From: Lewinella sp. 4G2
GTDB taxonomy: Bacteria > Bacteroidota > Bacteroidia > Chitinophagales > Saprospiraceae
Reading direction: 5' to 3'
Assembly: GCF_001625015.1 (NCBI RefSeq)
Contig: NZ_LVWJ02000014.1
Span: 310,001 to 374,000, forward strand
DNA: 64,000 nucleotides
The notes beneath the pieces are model-generated. The model did no database searches. It was given only the letters and a program-made list of their open reading frames with translations, and was not told the origin of the DNA. The first letter of the stretch is position 1. Every line of letters starts with the position of its first letter. Below, piece by piece: positions 26,166 through 34,493 of this stretch. A program made the position numbers and the translations under genes.

Positions 26166-28103
26166 CTAGCGCATGAATTCCCAGGCCGTCTGATAACGTC
26201 CGTGCTTTTCGACATAGTTGAGGAAGCCAGAAAAGAAGGCGTCGTTGCCGACCGTGGCGCTGTCGCCAATAACGATCAGGTACTTTTTGGCCCGCGTGAG
26301 GGCCACGTTCATCCGCCGGTAATCGCTGAGAAAACCGATCTCGCTACGGCCGTTGGACCGGACGAGGCTGACGTAAACGACGTCCCGCTCCCGCCCCTGG
26401 AAACCGTCAACGGTGTTGATCGTGATGCTGAAATCGCGTAGCCGCCCCTCCCCGGCGACCATCTCATCGGCCCGGACGACCTGCTCGCGGTAGGGGCTGA
26501 TGATGGCAACGGTGGGCAGCGGCACGTCGTAGGGGATCTCCTGGCGGAGGTCGAGCAGGTGCTCGATGAGGATGTTGAGTTCGCCGTCGTTGTACCGGCT
26601 TTTGAACTGCGGGTGGAGCTTTTCCTCAAACCCCGTACCCGCCGTGTCGATAAATACCACCGCCTCGGCGAGGGGAACGCTTGGCAGGGTGCGGCGCGCG
26701 ACGAGGTCCGCAGCTTTAAGCTGGCCACCGTAGAAGTATTCGTTGGAGTAGCCCATGATGGGCTCGTTCATACGGTACTGCACCTCGAGCAGAACGTTTT
26801 CAAGGTCTTCCGCCCGGTTGCACTCCGGAGGGAGACCAGCCTTTGCGGCGATATCCGCCACGAGGCACTTTTCGAGGAGCGTGACGCTGAATCCTTCCTT
26901 ATCCGCCCGTTTATTCTTGACGGTTGGCGGCAGCTGAAATGGATCCCCCGCCAGAATGACGCGGCTGGCCTTCAGGATGGGAATCCACGTCGCCGGCTCG
27001 AGGGCCTGGGCGGCTTCGTCGACGATACACGTCCTGAATTTATGGCCGCTGAGGATGGACGCCGCCGAACCGACGAGGGTACAGACGACGACCTGGGTAG
27101 TCTCGAGGGTGTGGTCGAGCGTCCGGTCTTCCAGTTGCTTGGCCCAACCGTTGAGACGGCCGGCGTCGCGGTAGTAGATACCTTTTTCGCGGCCCTTTGC
27201 CTTGCCGGCTTTCTTGCGGAGGTCGGCGGCTTCCTTGCGCAGTTTCTTTACCTGGCCGGTATCCGGGTGCTCGGCGATCTGGACGTCGAGGGTGTGGCGC
27301 ATCACCTCCTCCTCCACCCGGCTGATGTTGCCGGTGCGGACGACGCGGAGGCCCCGATCCGCCAGGCGCATCGTGACCAGATCGGCGGCGGAATTGCTCG
27401 GGGTACAGAAAAGGACGCGGTCTTCCGTCTTGACGAGCTCTTCCACGACGGCGACGAGGGTCGTCGTTTTGCCCGTCCCCGGTGGCCCGTGGATGAGGCC
27501 CAGGTGTTCGGCGCCGAGGGCGTGGGCGACGGCGGCGCGCTGGCTATCGTTAAGGGCGGTGAGGTGGCCCGCATCGGCGAGGGTGATGGGACGGTATTCG
27601 GGGGTTCGGGCGCCCATGATGACGTCGCGTAGTTCCTTCACCCGCCCGTTTTCGGCTTGTTCTAGGGTTTGGAGGGCGCGGTCCATTTCCACGTAGGTCC
27701 GCTCGTCGAACATCAGGTCCACCCCGACGCCGCCGGCCCCGAGCCAGTCGGGTAGGTCTTCGCCACCGAGGATGATCTTCATCCGGTTCTTCTTCACGTA
27801 CTTGATGACGCCGGCGCGCTGCGGCCCGTTCGCCAGCGGCTGGGTGGTGAACAGGTTGACGCTGGTGCCGGCGCGAAATTGGTGGCTCTCCTCCCCCTCC
27901 CGCGTGAGGGTGACGGTGGGCCGGCCGCCGATCCCGTAACCACTTTCGCTGATTTGCAGCGGGTACCAACTGTACCCCTTCTGCACCCGCTTCACGAGCG
28001 GCATCGCCTGGATGACTTCGAGGTGGAGCTTCCGCTCTTCTTCCCGTTCCAATTGGACGAGGTGGCGCAGGTGGGTGAGTTCGGTTTTTTGGTGGTCGGT
28101 CAA
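26166..28103 (-). CDS. UPF1/IGHMBP2-like superfamily 1 DNA/RNA helicase
   Basis: The frame begins with TTG at 28103 (MTDHQKTELTHLRHLVQLER), 645 residues. An N-terminal beta-barrel-like part (about 40-130) precedes the motor. Motifs are Walker A GPPGTGKTTTLVAVVEEL (near 204), Walker B VDEAAQALEPATWIP (near 360), ILAGDPFQLPPTV (motif III), YRMNEPIMGYSNEYFYGG, NTVDGFQGRERDVVYVSLVR (motif V region) and RMNVALTRAKKYLIVIGD (motif VI). This is the group named after IGHMBP2/Dna2/UPF1, 5'-3' helicases acting on DNA or RNA. The role in bacteria is poorly defined. A copy of the dispersed motif lies 20 bp upstream of the start. Confidence 0.92.
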   Translation of the reverse strand: MTDHQKTELTHLRHLVQLEREEERKLHLEVIQAMPLVKRVQKGYSWYPLQISESGYGIGGRPTVTLTREGEESHQFRAGTSVNLFTTQPLANGPQRAGVIKYVKKNRMKIILGGEDLPDWLGAGGVGVDLMFDERTYVEMDRALQTLEQAENGRVKELRDVIMGARTPEYRPITLADAGHLTALNDSQRAAVAHALGAEHLGLIHGPPGTGKTTTLVAVVEELVKTEDRVLFCTPSNSAADLVTMRLADRGLRVVRTGNISRVEEEVMRHTLDVQIAEHPDTGQVKKLRKEAADLRKKAGKAKGREKGIYYRDAGRLNGWAKQLEDRTLDHTLETTQVVVCTLVGSAASILSGHKFRTCIVDEAAQALEPATWIPILKASRVILAGDPFQLPPTVKNKRADKEGFSVTLLEKCLVADIAAKAGLPPECNRAEDLENVLLEVQYRMNEPIMGYSNEYFYGGQLKAADLVARRTLPSVPLAEAVVFIDTAGTGFEEKLHPQFKSRYNDGELNILIEHLLDLRQEIPYDVPLPTVAIISPYREQVVRADEMVAGEGRLRDFSITINTVDGFQGRERDVVYVSLVRSNGRSEIGFLSDYRRMNVALTRAKKYLIVIGDSATVGNDAFFSGFLNYVEKHGRYQTAWEFMR

Positions 28104-28122
28104 AAGGGGCGGGGAGGTTCGT

Positions 28123-28139
28123 GGCGCTGCCGCGGGTGC
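28123..28139 (-). repeat. dispersed GC-rich 17-bp motif
   Basis: On the minus strand this reads GCACCCGCGGCAGCGCC, identical to the copy at 39569. It lies 20 bp before the helicase start codon, in the sense orientation, preceded by TACCTTCGC. Confidence 0.7.
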
Positions 28140-28207
28140 GGGGGGAGTGGGCTAGCGAAGGTAATAAGGTGGAGTGGGGTATTTGGTTTAGGTTAGAGTA
28201 TGGGTAC

Positions 28208-28858
28208 TCACTGGCCAAACATCTCTTCCACCTCAACGCGGTTGTACGCCAAAATCCAATCGTTGAATTTCTCGTACGTTGGGCGAAGGATATCAAGATC
28301 ATCAGCCCATACGTCGCAGCCTCGGTCATCGTACACCAGCATTCCGGTTTGTTTTTCCGGTGAATAGAAATAAATACGTTGAGTGATATAAGGCACCCCG
28401 CCCATCTCTGTCGCTATAATGCCACGAATAATTTTGCTAGCAGACTCCAGAGGTAGTTGAACCCGACCGAGAGACAAATCGCATTTCAGCCCGTCCTTTT
28501 CCAGACGCTCAATCTTATTCCCGGCTTGGTCCTGTTCGTAATAGGTTTGGTCAAAGGGCCCCTCGAAGCGTTTTAGCCGTTGATGATCTAGTACATTGAT
28601 TAGATTGAGTTGATGATTGTCTTTCCCGCTTTTCAGCCAGGATGAATCCCATTCCTCAATCAGTAAAATGACTGATTCTCCATGGAGGGCATGGGTATAT
28701 ATAGCCATTGCCCGGGCGGTCGCTTGCTCAATTCTGATTCTACTATCCGTGTTTTCCGCACCGCCCAACTCAAATCTCATTGAGTATCTGCCAAAAATCG
28801 TACTTGAAGTTGTCTCCGGAGCAATCCTACCGAGTTCTTTAGCCAGAAGTTTTTTCAT
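28208..28858 (-). CDS. DUF3885 domain protein
   Basis: This 216-residue protein is probably cytoplasmic, with no signal peptide. DUF3885 features are visible. The N-terminal half has RFELGG and EQATARAMAIYTHAL. The C-terminal half has GGVPYITQRIYFYSPEKQTG, MLVYDDRGCDVWADDLDILR and PTYEKFNDWILAYNRVEVEE. The family has no established function; homologues occur as scattered accessory genes in many phyla. Base composition is slightly lower in GC than the neighbouring helicase and lactamase genes, in keeping with acquisition. No toxin or partner gene is adjacent, so an immunity role cannot be argued from this sequence. Confidence 0.82.
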   Translation of the reverse strand: MKKLLAKELGRIAPETTSSTIFGRYSMRFELGGAENTDSRIRIEQATARAMAIYTHALHGESVILLIEEWDSSWLKSGKDNHQLNLINVLDHQRLKRFEGPFDQTYYEQDQAGNKIERLEKDGLKCDLSLGRVQLPLESASKIIRGIIATEMGGVPYITQRIYFYSPEKQTGMLVYDDRGCDVWADDLDILRPTYEKFNDWILAYNRVEVEEMFGQ

Positions 28859-28914
28859 AATGCGCCCAAACTAATGAGAATAGTAGCCCTATTTATCAGG
28901 CCTACCCTGAATTA

Positions 28915-30159
28915 TCACTCCCCCAAACGCTTACTAATCGCCCCAAACAAACTACGCCAACCCCCATCCCACTTGCGGCCCTGGCGGACGATGACCACGT
29001 TCGTCTTGGGGTCCACGTAGATGTACTGAGATAGGATGCCCATGGCGAAAAAGGCTTCCCCCGGGCGTTCGAGGTAATACTGGCCAGGGTACCGGACGGA
29101 AGCCAACACTTTGGCACCAGCCAATTCCGGCTCCGCGACGAGGGCCGAAGCCGCCGCCGTGGAGTCCGCAAAGTAGCGGGTATTTCCATCAGCTGTCTTG
29201 ATCGTCTCCGAGAAACCGTACCACTGAAACTGGTAGGCATCATTACTCAGGTCTGGCGTGACGGATTTTCTGACCCAGTCTTCTGAAATGATCCGCCGTC
29301 CGTGCCAGGTACCGCCGTTGAGATAGAGTTGGCCAATCTTTGCGAGGTCCCGCGCCGTAGTGTTGAGGCCGGAATAGGATTTGGCGGACCGGTGGCGTTT
29401 GTCGTCCAAACTCCAGGTGGCGGGGAATTCCATCCCCATTGGCTGCCACACCTTTTGCTCGAGGTATTTGCCCAGAGGCACGCCGGTAGCCCGCTCAATG
29501 ATGATCCCGATGATGGCCGTCGTACCGGATTGGTACTGGTGGTACGTACCCGGCGGGTGGGCGAATTTCAGTTTGGTCAGTTGCTTCAGTTGGTTGGTCC
29601 CGTAGTAAAGGTGGGCCATATCGGCGAAGGGGCTGCTGTAAGATTCCTTGTACTTCAGCCCAGAACGCATATCTAGCAGGTGGCGGATCGTCAATTGCTG
29701 GAATAGGGGGTCACCTTCCAAAAATTCCGGGACGTACTTTGTTACGGGGTCATTGATGTCTTCGATGGCGCCTTCGTCCACCGCAATGCCGGTCAGCAAC
29801 GAGGTTACCGATTTGGAAACGGAGAAGACGGTGGATATATCCTGGGGCTCGTAGCCCTCAAAGTATTCTTCGTAGACGATGCTGTCGTGCTGAATGACGA
29901 TGAAGGACACCGTTGAGGTACTCTCGTCGAGGTATTCCGTGAGGTTACGATTTACGCCCTTCTGGGTAATGGTGAGCGAATCCAGCAGCCCCTCACGTTG
30001 GCTTACGGGGAAGGGCATGGTTTGCTCCCCAGTCTCCACCTCGGTGTAGGGGAAGATCTTATGATCGGTGATATTGGCAAAGTTGCGGGTGGCGAAGCGC
30101 GTAACGTGGCAGGAAGACAGGGCCACCGCTACCAGGAGGTAGGCAAGAAATCTTAGCAT
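28915..30159 (-). CDS. serine beta-lactamase-family lipoprotein (class C-like hydrolase)
   Basis: This 414-residue protein has a lipobox (ALSSC, Cys17). The beta-lactamase / DD-peptidase fold is shown by the SxxK motif FSVSKSVTS (Ser113, Lys116), the YxS motif YHQYQSGTTA (Tyr209, Ser211) and the conserved HLLDMRSGL between them. Members hydrolyse esters, peptides or lactams; most Bacteroidota lipoprotein members are not resistance enzymes, and nothing here shows antibiotic activity. It is probably anchored at the outer membrane. Neighbours on the same strand are separated by 56 bp (downstream DUF3885) and 99 bp. Confidence 0.9.
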   Translation of the reverse strand: MLRFLAYLLVAVALSSCHVTRFATRNFANITDHKIFPYTEVETGEQTMPFPVSQREGLLDSLTITQKGVNRNLTEYLDESTSTVSFIVIQHDSIVYEEYFEGYEPQDISTVFSVSKSVTSLLTGIAVDEGAIEDINDPVTKYVPEFLEGDPLFQQLTIRHLLDMRSGLKYKESYSSPFADMAHLYYGTNQLKQLTKLKFAHPPGTYHQYQSGTTAIIGIIIERATGVPLGKYLEQKVWQPMGMEFPATWSLDDKRHRSAKSYSGLNTTARDLAKIGQLYLNGGTWHGRRIISEDWVRKSVTPDLSNDAYQFQWYGFSETIKTADGNTRYFADSTAAASALVAEPELAGAKVLASVRYPGQYYLERPGEAFFAMGILSQYIYVDPKTNVVIVRQGRKWDGGWRSLFGAISKRLGE

Positions 30160-30258
30160 GAAATTCTGAGTGCGTGTGTTAATAAGGTAGCCTCAAGATA
30201 ATGCACCCCCGCCAATCAATGGCCTGACACTGAATCCACTTGCAGTTCCAGCTGGGTC

Positions 30259-30753
30259 CTACTTCAAGGCTCTGGCTATCGCCTTGTCGATCACCTTGCC
30301 AATTTTGGCAAAACCACCCGTGAAGTTGAGTTCGTAGTTCCCTTCCCGGTCGATGACCATGTTCGTTGGAAAGCCTTCCACGCCAAACTGCTGGCAGACC
30401 GCTCGCCCATCCGCTACTACCGGATACTGAATGTTGTACTTAGTGCGATTCTTCGTGATCTTGGCAGCACTATCCGTTCCGATGGATGCGAAAATGACGT
30501 CCGGGTTATCCCGGTAGGATTCGTACACCGCGTTGATCTCCGGGATCTCCTCCAGGCAGGGTTTGCAGCCGATGAACCAGAAGTTCAGGACGACCACTTT
30601 GCCCCTGGTGTTCTCGGAGGAGACGACGTTACCGTCCATGTCCACCAGCTCAAAGGCAAGCGCATCGCCCTCCACGCTGGCTTCATTAGTGCTTTGCGCG
30701 GTCAGGTTAAGGGTGGCGATGAATAGGAGGAGCAATAGGGTATATTTCTTCAT
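30259..30753 (-). CDS. TlpA-type thioredoxin-fold protein
   Basis: This 164-residue protein has a signal peptide (1-20, ending LTAQ). The redox motif is FWFIGCKPCLEEIPEI with Cys63 and Cys66, and the cis-proline loop is GVEGFPTNMVIDREG. The protein should be a periplasmic thiol-disulfide oxidoreductase of the TlpA/ResA group. It has no lipobox, unlike the two-domain thioredoxin lipoprotein near 15 kb. It lies between a lactamase-family gene and an outer-membrane barrel gene, all on the minus strand, with gaps of 99 and 149 bp. Confidence 0.92.
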   Translation of the reverse strand: MKKYTLLLLLFIATLNLTAQSTNEASVEGDALAFELVDMDGNVVSSENTRGKVVVLNFWFIGCKPCLEEIPEINAVYESYRDNPDVIFASIGTDSAAKITKNRTKYNIQYPVVADGRAVCQQFGVEGFPTNMVIDREGNYELNFTGGFAKIGKVIDKAIARALK

Positions 30754-30845
30754 TGTTGATAGGTGTTTTGTGGTGAAAAGTCAGGTGTGCCTGGAAGATA
30801 CGCTATTTCTCCGGGCCCCTTTAACTCCTGATCCAATCTCAATAC

Positions 30846-30876
30846 GAATGGCCACCCCCAAAGGAGATGGCCATTC
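30846..30876 (-). terminator. hairpin after the outer-membrane barrel gene
   Basis: GAATGGCCA (30846-30854) and TGGCCATTC (30868-30876) form a 9-bp stem 26 bp beyond the stop of the barrel gene. There is no T-run on the minus strand, so it may be a weak terminator or an mRNA-end hairpin. Confidence 0.45.
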
Positions 30877-30902
30877 CAAGCTATAAATTTCGGGAGCCTT
30901 GG

Positions 30903-31586
30903 CTAAAACGTCACCGCTACCCCACCCCCAACTTGTACCCCTTTGAAGCCCGTCCGCGCCGTCACGATCGGTACGTCGTAGGGCTGGGTGAGGCTTTGCT
31001 CGAAGCGGCCCTCCACGAAAAAGGTGAGGTTTTCACCGGCTTTCGCCTTCACCCCGACGCCGCCCATCGCAGCCACGTGGAAACGTTCGTAGTTGATGGC
31101 ATCGAGGTTGATGTCCGTCGTCATCAGGTTGAATTCTACCAGGGCGGTGGCGGTCGTCCGGATATTGCCGGCGGTCGCGTAGCCTAAGCTGGCACCACCG
31201 AAAGCGTAGGGGGTTACGGCACTATTCGTGGGGAGATGCACTTGCGCCAAAACCGGTACGTCCACGTAAGTAAAGCGGGTCTTTGCCCGGGCGCCAAATC
31301 CTACGTTCATCCCAAAAATCTCGGCATCCTGCGTCAGCGCCAAAGAAGTTCCCCGGCGATTGATCTCTACCCCGGAGCGCAGGCTGAAGACCTCGGTAAA
31401 AGCATGCTCCACGTAAAGCCCGGCGGAGAGTGTGGACGTGTTATCCAACTGATCGCTGATGAGGTCGAGGTCGCTATCCGTACGCAGCGAGGAAGTGCCG
31501 TAGGCGCCGCGTATACCGACGCTCGTTTGGGCGGAAACCGCCACCGTGAAGCACAAAAAGGCGAGGAGGGAGAAGAGGGTACGCAT
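30903..31586 (-). CDS. outer-membrane beta-barrel protein (PorT-like)
   Basis: This 227-residue protein has a signal peptide (1-20, ending VSAQ) and alternating strands typical of an eight- or ten-stranded barrel: TSVGIRGAYGTSSLR, AGLYVEHAFTEVFSLRSGVE, FTYVDVPVLAQVHLP, YAFGGASLGYATAG, and a final strand GVQVGGGVAVTF ending in phenylalanine. The YVDVPVLAQ motif is characteristic of the PorT-like family in Bacteroidota. The ligand or role is unknown; the family is mostly uncharacterised. Confidence 0.88.
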   Translation of the reverse strand: MRTLFSLLAFLCFTVAVSAQTSVGIRGAYGTSSLRTDSDLDLISDQLDNTSTLSAGLYVEHAFTEVFSLRSGVEINRRGTSLALTQDAEIFGMNVGFGARAKTRFTYVDVPVLAQVHLPTNSAVTPYAFGGASLGYATAGNIRTTATALVEFNLMTTDINLDAINYERFHVAAMGGVGVKAKAGENLTFFVEGRFEQSLTQPYDVPIVTARTGFKGVQVGGGVAVTF

Positions 31587-31985
31587 GGGTCGTTCATTTT
31601 ATGGCGGAATGGCAAAACCACGGAGCCGTTAGTGAATGTGCCCTTGTAACGAAGCCGCAGGGAAGAAGGCTCTTGTGGAAGCGTTAAGACGGGCGTTAGC
31701 GGAGTGATAAAATGTGCGCTCAATCAATGCCATTTCCTTCGTCCCGAGGGGGTAAACACGTGGGTGAATTATTTCAACTTACGCAAACACCTTACCCCAC
31801 GCATAAGCACTAGCCTCCCTGAAAGATCAAGCCCCTGCAGCCGTTTGGGAGCGCTACCTAACAGTAGCTACGCCCGAACAGTAGTAGTAAAATCGTAGTT
31901 GCTTTTGGTACGGTCCATTTTTATGGCCCTGGGACTTTTGCTCCGCTTTCCGTGTTCCTTACCCAGCATTCGACACAAACTATCC
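31587..31985. other. divergent intergenic region, 399 bp
   Basis: It separates the barrel gene (minus) from the GT4 gene (plus) and should hold both promoters. A frame from 31899 could extend the GT4 protein by 29 residues, but these look unlike its family. No clear promoter pair, hairpin or repeat was seen. Confidence 0.6.
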
Positions 31986-34421
31986 ATGAAAATTGCCATT
32001 CTCGGGAACTACCCGCCCAAGGCGTGCGGCATCGCCACGTTTACCAACAGCCTGGCCCGGGCGATCTTGAGTAATCTCACCACCGAAGAGATTGCGGATT
32101 ACGCTGAAATCATCGCCATCGAAGACGCCGGCCAGCACCACCACTACCCAAAAGAAGTAGGCACCATCTTGCCCCGCGACGAAAGAGCCGCTTACGGTCA
32201 CGTCGCCGACTACCTCAACACGGGCGGCTTTGACCTCCTGATCGTGCAGCACGAATACGGCATTTTCGGTGGCCCTGATGGTAACTACTTGTTGGATCTG
32301 GTCGATCGCCTCCGCATTCCCCTCATGGTCACTTGCCATACGGTGCTCAAGAACCCCAGCGAGGGGCAGTGCTCCGTCATGCGCCGCCTCTGCGTACGGG
32401 CCGGGGTGATGGTCGTCATGTCCCGGATGGCCAAGACGTTTTTAATCGACGTCTGTTCCTGCCCCGCCAACCGGATCCAGGTCATCGAGCACGGCGTCCC
32501 CGTTATCGAAACGGCACCCCGGGAAGAACTGCGCGAGCGCTTCGGTTGGGCCCGCCGCCGCGTACTCTTCACTTTCGGGCTGCTGGGCCGGGGCAAGGGT
32601 ATTGAGACGGTTATCCGCTCCCTGCCGGCCATCGTCGCTGAGCATCCCGAGACACTTTACGTCGTGCTGGGCAAAACCCACCCCAACGTGGTGCGTGAGC
32701 ACGGGGAGGAATACCGCGAGTGGCTCCACGAACTGGCCGACGAACTGGGCGTGAAGGACAACCTCCACATGATCAGCGAATTTGCGTCCGAACAGTACCT
32801 CTTCGAATGCCTGCGGGCGACCGATCTCTACGTCATCCCTTACCCCAACGAAGCACAAATTTGCAGCGGCACGTTAGCCTATGCCGTTGGCGCGGGTGCG
32901 GCGGTGGTGAGTACGCCGTTCTGGCACGCGACCGAACTTCTAGCCGATGGGCGGGGGAGACTCTTCCCGTTCCACGATTCAGACGCGTTGGCGTGCGAAG
33001 TAAAGGAGTTGTTGGGCAAGCCCGATGTATTGCAGGATATTCGAGCCAAGGCCCTGGCCTACGGAGACCGGTTGTTCTGGCCCAAGATCGGTGCCGAGTA
33101 CATCAAAGCCTTCGCCGACGCCCAGATGGCCTACGAACGCTCATCACGCAACCGCTCCACCAGCCTCGTACCGAAAATCAAATTGGATCACCTTCTACGG
33201 ATGACCGACGACTGCGGCATTATCCAACACGCTAAGTACGCGACCCCCAACCGCCACGAAGGGTACTGCCTGGACGACAACGGACGCGCCCTACTCTTCA
33301 CTTCGATGGCCCTCTCCACGGGCCGCTTCCCGAAAGCGGAACGGAAAATACTGACTGAGCTCTCCGAGACTTACCTAAGCTATATCTTCCACGCCCAGCA
33401 CGAGGATGGCACGTTCAGCAACTTCATGTCCTACGGCCGCGAGTTCCTCGACGATCAGGGAAGTGAAGACAGCTACGGCCGCGCCCTCTGGGGATTGGCT
33501 GCTTGCATTACCGCCAACATCCGCGAAGACCTGACCGCCCTGGCGCAGGAGTGTTTCATCCGCGCCATTGGCCACTTAGACCGGCGGACGAGCCCCCGCA
33601 CCCTCAGCTACGGCATCATTGCTCTGAGCGAATACCTGGGCGAGCACGATGACGAGAACCTGCGGAACCTGCTCGACCGCAGCGTCAATCGCCTGCTCGA
33701 TCACCACCGTGACAGCCGCTACGATGACTGGGATTGGTTCGAACCCTACCTCACTTACGATAATGGCCTAATGCCATTGGCGCTTTACCGGTCGCTGCGG
33801 ATTTTGCCGAAGAACGCCGTCCAGTCCGTAGCTGAATCCACTACGGACTTCCTCGTGCAGCGGACGATCCTGGGTAACATCCCCCGGCCCGTGGGTTGCC
33901 ACGCCGTTTGTCACCGGGGGGAAGCACCGCAGCAATTCGACCAACAGCCACTGGAGGTGATGGCCGACACGCTGCTTTACCTGGATGCCTACGCTCAAGG
34001 GCGTATGGATAAGGACGAAAAGTTGGCCCGCACCGTCTACGGCTGGTTCCACGGCAACAACGATCTGGCGGTGAAAATGTATTGCTCCAAAACGGGGGGC
34101 TGTTACGATGGCCTTACCGCAACGGGGCCAAACAAAAACCAGGGGGCGGAGAGCCTCTTGGCCTACCTCATTGCTACGTTGGCGATACAGCAACTACCTA
34201 TTCCGCGGCCAACGTTCAGCAAATCGAAACGAGGGACGCTCAAGAAGATGCTCAACGGTTTTGCTCCGGCTTGGGTGGAAAGCATTCCGTCCGCACCGAA
34301 GAAAACGCAGTACGATGCACCGACGCTGGTTTCGGCCACGGCCGCTCGCCAGTACGATGGTTTTGGCGATGAGGGATTCGATGATTCCGTCATGCGTGAC
34401 CATCCGTTTCTGAGTCGGTAA
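31986..34421 (+). CDS. GT4 glycosyltransferase fused to a C-terminal alpha/alpha-toroid-like domain
   Basis: The ATG at 31986 (MKIAILGNYPPKACGIATFT) is the expected start for a GT-B enzyme and gives 811 residues. The GT4 domain covers about 1-400, with donor-site features VLFTFGLLGRGKGIETVIRS, YVIPYPNEAQICSGTLAYAV and GRGRLFPFHDSDALA. The second domain (about 410-750) has helical repeats such as HEGYCLDDNGRALLFTSMAL, EDSYGRALWGLAACI and WDWFEPYLTYDNGLMPLALY, as in six-hairpin toroid folds. It is followed 72 bp later by a GH130 phosphorylase. That pairing suggests synthesis and turnover of a mannoside, but the actual sugar cannot be read from the sequence. Confidence 0.9.
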   Translation: MKIAILGNYPPKACGIATFTNSLARAILSNLTTEEIADYAEIIAIEDAGQHHHYPKEVGTILPRDERAAYGHVADYLNTGGFDLLIVQHEYGIFGGPDGNYLLDLVDRLRIPLMVTCHTVLKNPSEGQCSVMRRLCVRAGVMVVMSRMAKTFLIDVCSCPANRIQVIEHGVPVIETAPREELRERFGWARRRVLFTFGLLGRGKGIETVIRSLPAIVAEHPETLYVVLGKTHPNVVREHGEEYREWLHELADELGVKDNLHMISEFASEQYLFECLRATDLYVIPYPNEAQICSGTLAYAVGAGAAVVSTPFWHATELLADGRGRLFPFHDSDALACEVKELLGKPDVLQDIRAKALAYGDRLFWPKIGAEYIKAFADAQMAYERSSRNRSTSLVPKIKLDHLLRMTDDCGIIQHAKYATPNRHEGYCLDDNGRALLFTSMALSTGRFPKAERKILTELSETYLSYIFHAQHEDGTFSNFMSYGREFLDDQGSEDSYGRALWGLAACITANIREDLTALAQECFIRAIGHLDRRTSPRTLSYGIIALSEYLGEHDDENLRNLLDRSVNRLLDHHRDSRYDDWDWFEPYLTYDNGLMPLALYRSLRILPKNAVQSVAESTTDFLVQRTILGNIPRPVGCHAVCHRGEAPQQFDQQPLEVMADTLLYLDAYAQGRMDKDEKLARTVYGWFHGNNDLAVKMYCSKTGGCYDGLTATGPNKNQGAESLLAYLIATLAIQQLPIPRPTFSKSKRGTLKKMLNGFAPAWVESIPSAPKKTQYDAPTLVSATAARQYDGFGDEGFDDSVMRDHPFLSR

Positions 34422-34493
34422 CAAGATTAAAGTCAGTACTTTTCTACAAGAAAAATTCACCTTACCACTTACGACCTGAACCGTTAGTAACCT

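Noticed and set aside
26559-27632. 357-codon plus-strand ORF opposite the helicase
   Set aside because: Antisense shadow over conserved helicase motifs; no signal or domain.
28208-28858. Toxin-immunity pair involving the DUF3885 protein
   Set aside because: No adjacent toxin, Rhs or polymorphic-toxin gene is present.
28915-30159. Antibiotic-resistance beta-lactamase
   Set aside because: The SxxK/YxS serine hydrolase fold is present, but it is an anchored lipoprotein of the broad class C-like hydrolase group with no resistance context.
31899-31985. 29-residue N-terminal extension of the GT4 enzyme
   Set aside because: The hydrophobic extension does not fit a cytoplasmic GT4 enzyme; MKIAILGNYPP is the usual start.
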